From Deltaproteobacteria bacterium CSP1-8 (GTDB taxonomy: Bacteria > Desulfobacterota > Deferrimicrobia > Deferrimicrobiales > Deferrimicrobiaceae), in the NCBI GenBank assembly GCA_001443455.1, contig LDXO01000001.1, forward strand, positions 128,968 to 192,967: a stretch of 64,000 nucleotides of DNA. Reading direction: 5' to 3'. Under the pieces are notes generated by a model, which searched no databases, was not told where the DNA came from, and saw nothing but the letters and a program-made list of their open reading frames with translations. Shown one piece after another: positions 46,469-54,827 of the stretch. The first letter of the stretch is position 1. The number at the start of each line of letters is the position of its first letter. The position numbers and the translations under genes were made by a program.

Positions 46469-46660
46469 ATGCCGTTGATTCATGTGGTAATCGTTCTGGT
46501 TGTTGTCGGTGTGCTCCTGTGGCTGGTCAATACCTACCTTCCGATGGATGCCAAGACAAAGAAAATTCTAAACATCGTCGTTGTGATCGCGGTGGTCCTC
46601 TGGCTATTGCGTGCCTTCGGGATCCTGGGATCCCTCTCAGAGATTCGCGTCGGGAGGTGA
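46469..46660 (+). CDS. Thivi_2564-type small membrane protein, paralogue 2
   Basis: A 63-residue, two-span protein nearly identical to that at 44305: LIHVVIVLVVVGVLLWLVNTY, PMDAKTKK, ILNIVVVIAVVLWLLRAFGI (boundaries approximate). AAAGGAGAAG lies 5 nt before the ATG. The upstream 500 bp (repeat, HTH fragment, conserved element) duplicates that of paralogue 1, but no csbD or Cys-rich gene follows; an IS630 remnant does. It is probably functional and stress-regulated. Confidence 0.85.
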   Translation: MPLIHVVIVLVVVGVLLWLVNTYLPMDAKTKKILNIVVVIAVVLWLLRAFGILGSLSEIRVGR

Positions 46661-46684
46661 ATTTTAACGGGAACGTCCGAAAGA

Positions 46685-46799
46685 CGGCATGCTGCTTCCC
46701 TGGCAGGTGGCCCAGATCGTCCGTGCGATCACGGATCGGACCCCGGACCCGTTGAAACTTCCGTTCTATCTGTGGACGAGGGAAGCCTGGGGCACCTGA
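46685..46799 (+). pseudogene. IS630-family transposase N-terminal fragment
   Basis: The plus strand encodes LLPWQVAQIVRAITDRTPDP then LKLPFYLWTREAWG followed by stops at 46797 and 46800. This is the region after the first HTH of IS630-type transposases (pattern I-x-D-x-x-P-D-x-L-K-L-P-F-x-L-W-T-R-x-A). No catalytic domain is present. The remaining bases to 46954 show no gene. Confidence 0.65.
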
Positions 46800-46954
46800 T
46801 AGAGGGTCGGTTCAGTGGTCCCTGAAACCATTCGAACAAATCGGGGTTATTATCCGTAAGTAGGGGTGAATATTTCAAAGAACCGGGAACGACGGTATAA
46901 ACTGGGGAAAAATCGCAGAGGATCGCCGGACCGTACCGGGGATCGGAGGGTCGG

Positions 46955-48817
46955 ATGAATGCATTCGCGAAGGTTTTCGGTTGGGCATCGATCGTGGGAG
47001 CGTTCCTGCTGTTCCCGGCGGCTTCCGGCGCGGAGCTTCTCGGGGCGATGCGAGTGCGACTCGTCGAAGGCGACGTGCAGGTGAAAATCGCCGAAACGGG
47101 AGAGTGGGCGCCCGCCTCGGTCAACATGCCCCTTGTCGAGGGGGATGAACTGTGGGTCCCCGAAGAGAGCCTCTCGGCGATCCAGACGAACAACGGGGCC
47201 TACGTCCGGCTCGACGGGAACACGGCCCTCCAGGTCCTGCGGGTGGATCGCAATTCCTTCCAGTTCTCTCTCCCCCAGGGGCGCGCGTACGTGCTGAACA
47301 ATGCCCTGAGGCCCAGCGTCCTTCAGTTCGACACTCCAGACACCTCCATCCGCACGTTCGGGAAATCGACGTTCCGCATCGACATCCCCGACGGGGAGAC
47401 GGACGTCCTGGTGTTCAGGGGATCGGTCACGGCGGAGAACGCGGGCGGGACGACGAAGGTCCGTGCGGGCAGCATGCTGGTCCTGGGTTCGGACGGCTAC
47501 GCGGAACTTTCCCCGCTCCCCCCTCCCGACGGCTGGCAGGAGTGGAACGAGAGGCGGGACCGGGTCGCTCTTGCGCGCGGGGAAGGCTATCGGCACCTGC
47601 CGGATGAACTCCGGGTATACTCCAGCGACCTCGATGAGAACGGCCGTTGGGTAAACGTTCCGGAATACGGATACGTCTGGACCCCCACGGTCGTCGTGAC
47701 CGGCGACTGGGCTCCGTACCGGCACGGAAGGTGGGTGTGGAGGGGCGGAGACTACGTTTGGGTCGGCTATGAGCCCTGGGGATGGGCTCCCTACCATTAC
47801 GGCCGCTGGGCCTTCGCCGTCAATATCGGCTGGCTCTGGGTGCCGCCGGCCCGGGGGGATGTTTTCTGGGCCCCGGGATACGTGGGCTGGGTGCGGACGG
47901 GGGACCACGTGGCGTGGGTGCCCCTTGCTCCGAGGGAAGTCTACTACGGGCGCGGCAACTACGGCCGGTACAGCACGAATATCACGAACGTGAACATCAC
48001 CCAGGTCCGGGTGACCAACGTGTACCGGAACGTCAACGTCACCAACAGCATCACCGTGGTCAACCAGACGACTTTCGTCACGGGCCGGCCGTCCTCCGTC
48101 GACCGGAACGTGGTGGGGAATGTGAGGGAGGATTTCGCCAAGCGGCGGAACATCGTGGTGGGAAGCCCCCCGATCAAGCCCGTCGAGACAAGCTACGTGC
48201 CGGTGGTACGGCAGATCCCCGAGGCGAAGCGTCCGCCGACGGCGGTCCGGAAGATCGACGTGAAGGAACTGAGGCAAACCCGTCCGCTGGTCAAGGAACC
48301 CGGCCGTTCCGCCATACGGCCGCAAGCGCAGCCCCGCCCGCTGGAGGTAAAAAAAGTCGAGAAACCGAGGTCCTTGAGCGAGAGGACAAGGGAGCGCCAG
48401 CAGGCGGCGCCGCCCGAGAGGGGCAGGACGCAGGAGGCCCCGGCCGAGAGGGCCAGACCGCAGGAGACGGCACCGCCTGAAAAGGCCAGACCGCAGGTAA
48501 CGCCTGCCGAGAAGGGAAGGCCACAGGAGGTCCCGGCGGAGAAAGGCAAGCTGAAGGAGGCGCCGCCCGAGAGGGGCAGGACGCAGGAGGCGCCGGCCGA
48601 GAGGGGCAGACCGCAGCAGACGGCACCGCCTCGAAAGGCCAGACCGCAGGTAGCGCCTGCCGAGAGGGGAAGGCCGCAGGAGGCCCCGGCGGAGAAAGGC
48701 AAGCTGAAGGAGGCCCCGGCCGAGAAGGGGAAGTCGAAGGAAGCCCCGCCCGATAACGTATTGCGTGAAAACCCCCGGGGCGGGACGGAGCGGGAGGGCG
48801 AGAAGGGCCGCCGCTAA
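46955..48817 (+). CDS. FecR-domain secreted protein with W-rich region and Pro/Glu tandem repeats
   Basis: A 620-residue exported protein. The signal peptide is about 1-26. A FecR-like domain (about 30-190: MRVRLVEGDVQVKI, FRIDIPDGETDVLVFRG) is followed by a Trp/Tyr-rich DUF6600-like region (about 215-330: GYVWTPTVVVTGDWAPYRHG, YEPWGWAPYHYGRW). Next come an Asn/Thr/Val-rich strand region (about 345-375) and a low-complexity tail (about 480-605) of repeated units such as PPERGRTQEAPAE and PAEKGKLKEAP. The tail should be extended and may bind the cell wall or polysaccharide. It is a single gene with a downstream hairpin shared with the convergent neighbour. Confidence 0.9.
   Translation: MNAFAKVFGWASIVGAFLLFPAASGAELLGAMRVRLVEGDVQVKIAETGEWAPASVNMPLVEGDELWVPEESLSAIQTNNGAYVRLDGNTALQVLRVDRNSFQFSLPQGRAYVLNNALRPSVLQFDTPDTSIRTFGKSTFRIDIPDGETDVLVFRGSVTAENAGGTTKVRAGSMLVLGSDGYAELSPLPPPDGWQEWNERRDRVALARGEGYRHLPDELRVYSSDLDENGRWVNVPEYGYVWTPTVVVTGDWAPYRHGRWVWRGGDYVWVGYEPWGWAPYHYGRWAFAVNIGWLWVPPARGDVFWAPGYVGWVRTGDHVAWVPLAPREVYYGRGNYGRYSTNITNVNITQVRVTNVYRNVNVTNSITVVNQTTFVTGRPSSVDRNVVGNVREDFAKRRNIVVGSPPIKPVETSYVPVVRQIPEAKRPPTAVRKIDVKELRQTRPLVKEPGRSAIRPQAQPRPLEVKKVEKPRSLSERTRERQQAAPPERGRTQEAPAERARPQETAPPEKARPQVTPAEKGRPQEVPAEKGKLKEAPPERGRTQEAPAERGRPQQTAPPRKARPQVAPAERGRPQEAPAEKGKLKEAPAEKGKSKEAPPDNVLRENPRGGTEREGEKGRR
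48410..48760 (+). repeat. In-frame tandem repeats encoding Pro/Glu-rich units
   Basis: Within the FecR gene, units of 30-39 bp (GAGAGGGGCAGG or GAGAAGGGCAAG, followed by CAGGAGGCC-type triplets) repeat about ten times. They nest in a larger unit of about 195 bp present nearly twice (starting near 48414 and 48567). Copy number is likely to vary by replication slippage. Confidence 0.75.
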
Positions 48818-48848
48818 GCGTGACGGCGGCGGACGGAACTCCGGCAGG

Positions 48849-48879
48849 ATGAAGCCTGGGCGCGTGGCCCGGGCTTCAT
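48849..48879. terminator. Shared hairpin between convergent genes
   Basis: ATGAAGCCTGGGC (48849-48861) pairs with GCCCGGGCTTCAT (48867-48879) with a single G-U wobble. It lies between the FecR gene and the convergent gene ending at 48905, so can terminate both, though T-runs are absent. Confidence 0.6.
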
Positions 48880-48904
48880 GCCTCGCCCGCGATGCAGGCG
48901 CCGC

Positions 48905-49270
48905 TTACCTCCCCAGCCGCGCGTAAAACTTCCGGGAAGTCCCCAGCAATTTCCGGTATTGCCGGACGGGGAGCATCCTGCGAAGCCGCTCGCGCAGGAT
49001 GGCGGCGTTTTTCACGACGGCGACCGAACCGTCCTCGATTTTCAGGACCCCCTGGGAGGCAAGATCCCGGATGACGTTTTCGATATCCCGGGAGTAACAG
49101 ATGCTGCCGGTGATGGAAAACCACAGCCCGGCGAGCATCCTGTTGTGGGGTTTCATCTGGCAGAGAACGGAATGGATCTTGGGCAGGAAGAGTTGCTCGC
49201 CCCCGTTCGCTCCAAGCGTGAGGATGCCCGAAATGACGCTGTAAAGGTTGGCGGCGGGGACGATCGCCAT
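48905..49270 (-). CDS. Conserved hypothetical protein, possible winged-helix
   Basis: A 121-residue soluble protein: MAIVPAANLYSVISGILTLG, then SICYSRDIENVIRDLASQGV and LKIEDGSVAVVKNAAILRER. The middle could form a small winged-helix-like unit with a beta hairpin (VLKIEDGSVAVV), but no family is certain. AAGGAGGTGTGCG before ATG 49270 is an excellent site; the frame continues to 49300. Monocistronic. Confidence 0.7.
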   Translation of the reverse strand: MAIVPAANLYSVISGILTLGANGGEQLFLPKIHSVLCQMKPHNRMLAGLWFSITGSICYSRDIENVIRDLASQGVLKIEDGSVAVVKNAAILRERLRRMLPVRQYRKLLGTSRKFYARLGR

Positions 49271-49666
49271 CGCACACCTCCTTGCGGAAGGGCCCGGCAC
49301 GGCGACGCACGCGGGTCTTTCAGTATTTTAGCATGCTGGTTTCGTAAAGATTTGCAATTCGAAAAATAGACACCGTAGAGGTCCGAAGATCCGCTCGAAG
49401 CGCTGTCCGTATTCCCGGGTGAAGCGGTCGAAGAACTGGTGAAGGACAGCTCTCCGGTGTCATGATTCCACCGGGATCGGAACCGCAATGCATCTTGGGC
49501 CGCACCCCGTTCGCGGGTTGCCCCGGCCCCGTTCTCCGGTGGTATACTTGGTTTCCCCGGGGCCGCAACGGAAGCCCCCGTCTACCGCCCTGATATCCCC
49601 TCGGGCGGCCGGAAATGCGGGCATGCGGGTCAACGCAACGGATCATTCCAGCCAAGGAGGGAACGG
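49271..49666. other. Intergenic region upstream of the nitrite reductase
   Basis: No gene supported. 49320-49370 is AT-rich and may hold the promoters of the flanking divergent genes. A short frame ending at about 49463 (EDPLEALSVFPGEAVEELVK) looks protein-like but has no start and may be a gene tail. CCAAGGAGGGAACGG at 49653-49666 is the ribosome binding site of the reductase. Confidence 0.4.
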
Positions 49667-51340
49667 ATGAAGAGGACACGCGCGCTGAGGTCCATCGTCC
49701 TGCTGGCGGCGTTCACGTCGTGGCTTGCGGCCGTCAGCACCGTCGCAGTGAAGGAGGCGCGGGGGGCGCCCCCGGAGTCGAAGAAGGAGGCTCCGGTACC
49801 GGTACAGGAAGCGAAGTGCTTCGACTGCCACGACGGGATCGAGGCGCTCAAGAAGGGGAGCAAGCACGGGAAGGTCAACTGCGTCTCCTGCCACACCGGG
49901 ACCGCCGCCCATCTTGCGGACAGCGGCAAGAAGCCGGGCACGAGGTTCGACCACGAGGCTTGCGGGGCCTGCCACAAGGACCAGTACGAAACCTTCACCC
50001 GGCTCAACATGAAGCGGTTCGCCCGCGTGGAGAAGTCGCTACTCACCGAGCGGTCGCCCAACCCCCTCTGGGACAAGCTGATGATGGGGCACGGCTTCAC
50101 GAAGGAGCATGCGGCCCCCCGCAGCCACAAGTTCATGCTCGTCGACCATCTCATCGTCGACCGGGCGTACGGAGGGAGGTTCCAGTCGAAGACCGGATGG
50201 TCCTACGTCGCCGCCCCCGGGAACCCGATGGCCTGGGATGTCCTGGAGGACCGGTACCCGGACTCGAAGGAGCACAAGGCGTTCCTCCCCGAGTCGGCCC
50301 CGGCGGCGAACCCGACCTGCCTGCAGTGCAAGACGCAGGACCAGATCCTGAAATGGAAATTCCTGGGCGACAAGGACGAGCGGGCCAAATGGGACCGCAC
50401 CTCGAACGTGGTGGAGTTCGTGAAGGACCTCCAGAACGGGTTGAACTGCTTTTTCTGCCACGACCCCCACGCGGCGAAGCCGAGGATCGTCCGGGACGCC
50501 CTGATCCAGGCGCTCGAGCGGCCGGAGAAGGACACGCTCTGGCACAAGGACCCCAGGGCGACGAAGATGAAGGTCGTCGAGTTCCGGGAGGGATTCCGGA
50601 AGATCGCCCTCCTGGAGAAGTACGACGCGAAACTCCAGTGCGGGCAGTGCCACGTGGAGTACAACTGCAACCCGGGGTTCGACCCGAAGACGGGGGAGTA
50701 CTCGATCAAGTCCTCCGATCTGCGGTCGAACCACTTCCCCTTCAAGGACGTCTTCCAGATCTACGACCATTACAACGCCCTGGGCTTCCGCGACTTCAAG
50801 CACGGGCTCACCGGGGGACTTCTCTGGAAGGCCCAGCACCCCGAGGCGGAGACCTTCTGGAACTCCGTCCACGACCGGGCGGGGGCCTCCTGCAACGACT
50901 GCCACATGCCCAAGGTGAAGAACAGGCAGGGGAAGGTCTTCACGAGCCACTGGCAGACGACCCCCCGGCACTACCTCCAGGAGACCTGCCTCACCGCGAA
51001 GTGCCACCCCAAGCTCACCCCCGAGCAGGCGATCTACGAGATCGAGTCGGTGAAGAGCTTCGTCAGGGGGAAGATGCGGAAGGCGGAGTTCTGGCTGGGG
51101 AGCCTGATCGACAAGATCGTGGAGGCGAGGAAGGCGGGGGTCGACGAAGCGATGATCCGGGAGGCGCAGGAGCAGCACCAGAAGGCCCACGTCCTGTGGG
51201 AGTGGTGGACCGCGGAGAACTCCGACGGGTTCCACAATCCCGCGGCGGCCCGGGAGTCGCTCACCCGCTCCGTCGTGGAGTCGAGGAAGGGGATCCAGAT
51301 CCTTTCGGAAGGGATGGCGAAAAAGACGGCGGCGAAATAA
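49667..51340 (+). CDS. Octaheme cytochrome c nitrite reductase (TvNiR-like)
   Basis: A 557-residue periplasmic enzyme reducing nitrite (and possibly sulfite) to ammonium (sulfide) with six electrons. After a signal peptide (about 1-33) come eight heme motifs: CFDCH (from residue 51), CVSCH, CGACH, then the catalytic CLQCK (from 218) with Lys as proximal ligand, CFFCH, CGQCH, CNDCH and a last CLTAKCH, a CX4CH variant. Eight hemes with CxxCK in fourth place and this length fit the octaheme nitrite reductases of Thioalkalivibrio type more than pentaheme NrfA. No NrfH or NrfBCD partner is adjacent; the electron donor is not evident. Confidence 0.9.
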   Translation: MKRTRALRSIVLLAAFTSWLAAVSTVAVKEARGAPPESKKEAPVPVQEAKCFDCHDGIEALKKGSKHGKVNCVSCHTGTAAHLADSGKKPGTRFDHEACGACHKDQYETFTRLNMKRFARVEKSLLTERSPNPLWDKLMMGHGFTKEHAAPRSHKFMLVDHLIVDRAYGGRFQSKTGWSYVAAPGNPMAWDVLEDRYPDSKEHKAFLPESAPAANPTCLQCKTQDQILKWKFLGDKDERAKWDRTSNVVEFVKDLQNGLNCFFCHDPHAAKPRIVRDALIQALERPEKDTLWHKDPRATKMKVVEFREGFRKIALLEKYDAKLQCGQCHVEYNCNPGFDPKTGEYSIKSSDLRSNHFPFKDVFQIYDHYNALGFRDFKHGLTGGLLWKAQHPEAETFWNSVHDRAGASCNDCHMPKVKNRQGKVFTSHWQTTPRHYLQETCLTAKCHPKLTPEQAIYEIESVKSFVRGKMRKAEFWLGSLIDKIVEARKAGVDEAMIREAQEQHQKAHVLWEWWTAENSDGFHNPAAARESLTRSVVESRKGIQILSEGMAKKTAAK

Positions 51341-51384
51341 GATCCGCCGGACGATGGGGGCGGGGCCTGAAACCCCTTTGTTCT

Positions 51385-52239
51385 TTACCGGAACAGCTCC
51401 GTGTCGACGAAACCGGCCTCCACGAGCGACCAGAAGTCCACCGCCAGCCCGTTCTCGACGTAGGCGTAGGGCAGCCAGCCGTACCCCGCATCCCCCCATG
51501 CCGTCCCCCAGGAGTTGCGGATGCGCAGGGCTCCCTTCTCCTTTCCGATCGTTTTCCCGTCGTCGTAGCCGATGGCCACGACGGCATGCCCGCCCTCGAG
51601 GCGGTCGCCGGGGCGGGGGTAGGGGATCTCCCCCTTCCCTTCGCCGATCGCCGGCATGGAACTGTATACCGAGAATCCGAACATGGACGGCAGCCTCGCC
51701 GCCAGCTTCCGTCTCACGTCGGCGAGGATCCCGCCCGGGGGCGTGCCCGGCGGGTCGAGCCGGTAGTATCGGATCGCCTTGTAGCTCTGCCCGAAGGCGT
51801 AGCAGAACGCGGGGGGCTCCTCGTCGAACTTCCCGGCGTCATACCGCCAGTATGGCTCGGGGGGCACGCCGAACAGGACCATCCCCTTCATCGTCGTCCG
51901 GAGGTAGGCTCCCTGGTCCCCCGTCCACCCGAGGAGGGCCCTCGTCACCTTGTAGAGGAAGAGCCGCGAGCCGTCGAGGTGCCTGCCGAACGCCCGGCGC
52001 TGGAAATATTCGAGCAGGCCGATCCCCGCGTTCGCCGTGCACGACCCGAGACTCCCCTGGTCCTCGACGGGAGAACACCATTCCCGCAGGTCGACCGTGC
52101 GGGGAAGACGTCTGGCGGCCGCCTTGAGCGGTTTCGATCGGTCCAGGACCCGCGCCACGTCCGTCGCATCGGACGTGTAGTCCCTGACGTCCGGCAGGTC
52201 CCGCTTCCAGCCCATCCCTCCCATCCCGTTCGTGCTCAT
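51385..52239 (-). CDS. Papain-like (C1 family) cysteine protease
   Basis: A 284-residue C1A peptidase without a signal peptide or inhibitory prodomain. The catalytic Cys is in EDQGSLGSCTANAG, His in EGGHAVVAIGYDD, and Asn in RIRNSWGTAWGDAGYGWLPY; the oxyanion Gln is in VEDQG. Bacterial members of this type are cytoplasmic and of unknown substrate. AAAGGAGGGAGCGCA precedes ATG 52239; the frame extends to 52320 without a site. It is divergent from the riboswitch-dynamin unit. Confidence 0.92.
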   Translation of the reverse strand: MSTNGMGGMGWKRDLPDVRDYTSDATDVARVLDRSKPLKAAARRLPRTVDLREWCSPVEDQGSLGSCTANAGIGLLEYFQRRAFGRHLDGSRLFLYKVTRALLGWTGDQGAYLRTTMKGMVLFGVPPEPYWRYDAGKFDEEPPAFCYAFGQSYKAIRYYRLDPPGTPPGGILADVRRKLAARLPSMFGFSVYSSMPAIGEGKGEIPYPRPGDRLEGGHAVVAIGYDDGKTIGKEKGALRIRNSWGTAWGDAGYGWLPYAYVENGLAVDFWSLVEAGFVDTELFR

Positions 52240-52436
52240 TGCGCTCCCTCCTTTGCCGGCCCCCGTACCGGATGCGGAAGACGGGGTCGCGGTTGCGGTG
52301 ACCGCGTGCGGCTCGCCCATTATGACAAGGGAGGACGGATATTTCCATTTCCGATCGATCCGTCCCCCGTCCGCCCGGGAAAGTGTGCCCGGGAAAGTGT
52401 TGAGCGCCCCTTTCGGGGATGCTATCCTGCAGGAAA

Positions 52437-52523
52437 ATAGGCGATGGAGTTCGCCGAAAAAACCGCCTGTCCTTCCGACGGCTGATGACTCCTGCGACGG
52501 ATCCCTTCGCGGGAGTTTTTTTT
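52437..52523 (+). promoter_or_regulatory. Fluoride (crcB-motif) riboswitch
   Basis: The aptamer consensus is complete: ATAGGCGATGGAGTTCGCC (52437-52455), AAAACCGCC, a short variable hairpin (CTGTCCTTCCGACG), then GGCTGATGACTCCTGC (52480-52495). It matches the B. cereus crcB element nearly base for base in conserved positions. The 3' strand of P1 (GACTCC) is shared with the 5' arm of a terminator, so fluoride should stabilise the aptamer and allow transcription. The next gene, 17 nt on, is the dynamin-like GTPase; no crcB/fluc gene is in this window. Confidence 0.93.
52487..52523 (+). terminator. Riboswitch-controlled terminator
   Basis: ACTCCTGCG (52488-52496) pairs with CGCGGGAGT (52508-52516), closed by ACGGATCCCTT and followed by eight or nine T residues. 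The 5' arm overlaps the end of the fluoride aptamer, the standard expression-platform design in which the off state is this terminator. Confidence 0.9.
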
Positions 52524-52539
52524 ACGGGGAAATGACCGG

Positions 52540-54192
52540 ATGAGAGACGATGTTTCTCAAAAAACCCGCCTGGATGCGATCGGTGACATCTGCGAGGAAT
52601 TTCACATCGACTCCCTTGCCCCGCAGGTTGCGGCCGCGTCCGAGACCCTTCGAAGCGGCGGCGTGGTCGACATCGCCGTCCTCGGACAGTTCAAGGCGGG
52701 CAAGAGCTCGTTTCTGAACTGCCTGATCGGGAGGGAGGCCATGCCGGTGGACGTCCTTCCGGCGACCGCCGTCGTCACGAGGATCGGCTTCGGGCCGGCC
52801 GACCGGGCCGTCGTTCACCGCATGGGGGGCGGGGACGAGGAGATTCCGGTGGACCGGTTGGCCGAGTTCGTGACCGAGAAGCGCAATCCGGGGAACGAAA
52901 AAAAGGTCTCGATCGTCGAGGTGTCGCTCTCCTCCCTCGCGGAGTTTCCCGGCGTCCGCTTCGTCGATACGCCGGGCCTGGGAAGCATCTTCGCGCACAA
53001 CACGCTTACCTCCCTGGAATGGCTTCCCCGGGTGGGCGGGGCCCTCCTCGCGGTGAGCGTCAACCATCCCTTCTCCGGGCAGGACCGGAAGCTTCTCGAG
53101 GAGATTTTCCGGAACACTCCGGAGGCGGCGATCCTCCTGACGAAGGCGGACCTGGTGAGCGAGAGCCAGCTCGACGCGGTCGTCGAGTTCACCCGGCGGC
53201 AGGCTGCGTACCATACCGGGAGAGAGATCCCCATCCTTCCGTATTCCGTCATGCCGGGCTACGAAACCTTCCGGGACCTGGCGCGGGAGTACCTGCTCCG
53301 CCGGGTCGTCGAGCGGCGGGAGGAGAAGTTCGACGAGATCGTGAACCACAAGATCCGGTCGCTGGCTGCGGGCTGCCGCGCCTATCTCCGCCTTTCGCTT
53401 GCCGCCGCGGCCGCCGACGAACAGGCTCGTTCGGACCTGAAGGAGGTCCTGATGCGGGAGCATCACGATCTCGGGGCGGTCCGAAGCGAGATGTCGCTCT
53501 TTTCCCGGGACATGAAATCCCGGGTGCGCACGGCTGCCGGGGAACGGTTCCATTCCTATCAATCGAACGTGTCCGGCCGGTTGAGCAGCGCGCTTCCGGA
53601 GAGGATGGAAGGCTGGAAGGGGAATCTCGCGAAGACGACGCGGGAGTTCCAGGGGTGGCTGGCCGCTACCCTGGAGGAGGAACTGACGGGGATCTCGGCC
53701 GCCGAAGGGGAACAGCTGTCGGGATTTCTTTTCAAGGCCCGATCGAGCATTGCCCGCACCGTGCGCGCCTTCCAGGACAGGCTTGCGAAGGAGATCGAGC
53801 GCGCCCTTGGTCTCTCCTTCGAGGGGGCCAACTTCCACGCCGAGGTCGAAGAGCCCTCTCGGCCCGACATCCGGACGGGCAGGACGTTCGACACCGGCGT
53901 CGAGCTGCTCTGGTTCCTCATCCCGATGGGGATCTTCCGGCCGCTGGTCCGGCGCCATTTCCTCCGGCGGATCCCCTGGGAGGTGGAGAAGAACCTCTCG
54001 CGCCTGGCCGCGCAATGGGCCGACGCCGTCAACGCCTCGATCGACGGCCTTGCCCGCCAGTCGATGGCGTTCCTGGCCAATGAGCTGGCCACCCTCGAGG
54101 GGCTGGTGGGCAACGCCTCCGACCGGAGGCCGGAAATACAAAAAGCCCTCGATCTTTTGGACTCCCTGGAGGCCGGTGCGGCCTTCCACTGA
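52540..54192 (+). CDS. Bacterial dynamin-like GTPase behind a fluoride riboswitch
   Basis: A 550-residue dynamin-family GTPase. G1 is GQFKAGKSS (49-57), G2 is probably in LPATAVVTR, G3 is DTPGLGS (143-149), and G4 is TKAD near 201-204. Long charged helices (about 260-450) follow, then a hydrophobic paddle-like segment GVELLWFLIPMGIFRPLV near 453-471, suggesting membrane insertion, and further helices. Bacterial dynamins remodel or repair membranes. Its only visible regulator is the fluoride riboswitch 17 nt upstream, implying a role when fluoride enters the cell. GGGGA is a weak ribosome binding site. The gene stands alone; mobA and partners converge on it. Confidence 0.92.
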   Translation: MRDDVSQKTRLDAIGDICEEFHIDSLAPQVAAASETLRSGGVVDIAVLGQFKAGKSSFLNCLIGREAMPVDVLPATAVVTRIGFGPADRAVVHRMGGGDEEIPVDRLAEFVTEKRNPGNEKKVSIVEVSLSSLAEFPGVRFVDTPGLGSIFAHNTLTSLEWLPRVGGALLAVSVNHPFSGQDRKLLEEIFRNTPEAAILLTKADLVSESQLDAVVEFTRRQAAYHTGREIPILPYSVMPGYETFRDLAREYLLRRVVERREEKFDEIVNHKIRSLAAGCRAYLRLSLAAAAADEQARSDLKEVLMREHHDLGAVRSEMSLFSRDMKSRVRTAAGERFHSYQSNVSGRLSSALPERMEGWKGNLAKTTREFQGWLAATLEEELTGISAAEGEQLSGFLFKARSSIARTVRAFQDRLAKEIERALGLSFEGANFHAEVEEPSRPDIRTGRTFDTGVELLWFLIPMGIFRPLVRRHFLRRIPWEVEKNLSRLAAQWADAVNASIDGLARQSMAFLANELATLEGLVGNASDRRPEIQKALDLLDSLEAGAAFH

Positions 54193-54218
54193 TCGATTCC
54201 GCGGGGCCGCAACGTCCC

Positions 54219-54827
54219 CTATTGGTCGTGGTCGGAAAGCATCCGGAAATCCCCGGGCGTGTTGATGTTCATGAAGGAGCGAAAGCCCGGATCGACCCCG
54301 GCGACTTCTTCCGCAGGAATTTCCCGCGTCCGCAAACGGCCGATGAGCGCCATAAGCGAAAAGTCGCCTTTCCGTAGCGATTCCTCGATGAGCGGCAGGC
54401 ACTCCTTTCCGTAAACGGCGCAGAGGGGCTCCGGGCCGTGGGGACCGCAGGGGATCACCAGGTCGGGCTCCTCCGTTTTTCCCGCCAGCAGTTCCAATAG
54501 GGAGGGGGAAAGAAACGGTGCATCGCAACCGACGACGAGAACGTACGGATTTCGGCTGTGTCGCAGGGCGGCGTCCACCCCGGAGATCGGCCCCTTTCCC
54601 GGGACCCGGTCGGGTATTTTCGGGCAGGGGACGAAGTCGAAAGGGCCGGGGTCGTTGGTGACCAGGAAAATATCCTCGAACAGGGGTTGCAGGGTTTCGT
54701 ATACCAGGGCGACCAGCGGTCCGCCCCGGAACGGAAGGAGCGCCTTGTTCCTGCCCATCCGGCGGGATTTTCCGCCGGCCAGGATGGCGGCCGATATGTT
54801 CCGGATGCGGTGGGCCGGTTCCCTCAT
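54219..54827 (-). CDS. mobA: Molybdenum cofactor guanylyltransferase
   Basis: A 202-residue MobA adding GMP to molybdopterin to give the bis-MGD form used by the oxidoreductase at 58802. The nucleotide-binding signature AAILAGGKSRRMGRNKALLPF lies at the N-terminus (counting from ISA), with VVGCDAPFLSP supplying the Mg/GTP Asp and NINTPGD near the C-terminus. ATG 54827 overlaps the transporter stop by 4 nt. Last gene of the leftward moeA-transporter-mobA operon. Confidence 0.93.
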   Translation of the reverse strand: MREPAHRIRNISAAILAGGKSRRMGRNKALLPFRGGPLVALVYETLQPLFEDIFLVTNDPGPFDFVPCPKIPDRVPGKGPISGVDAALRHSRNPYVLVVGCDAPFLSPSLLELLAGKTEEPDLVIPCGPHGPEPLCAVYGKECLPLIEESLRKGDFSLMALIGRLRTREIPAEEVAGVDPGFRSFMNINTPGDFRMLSDHDQ

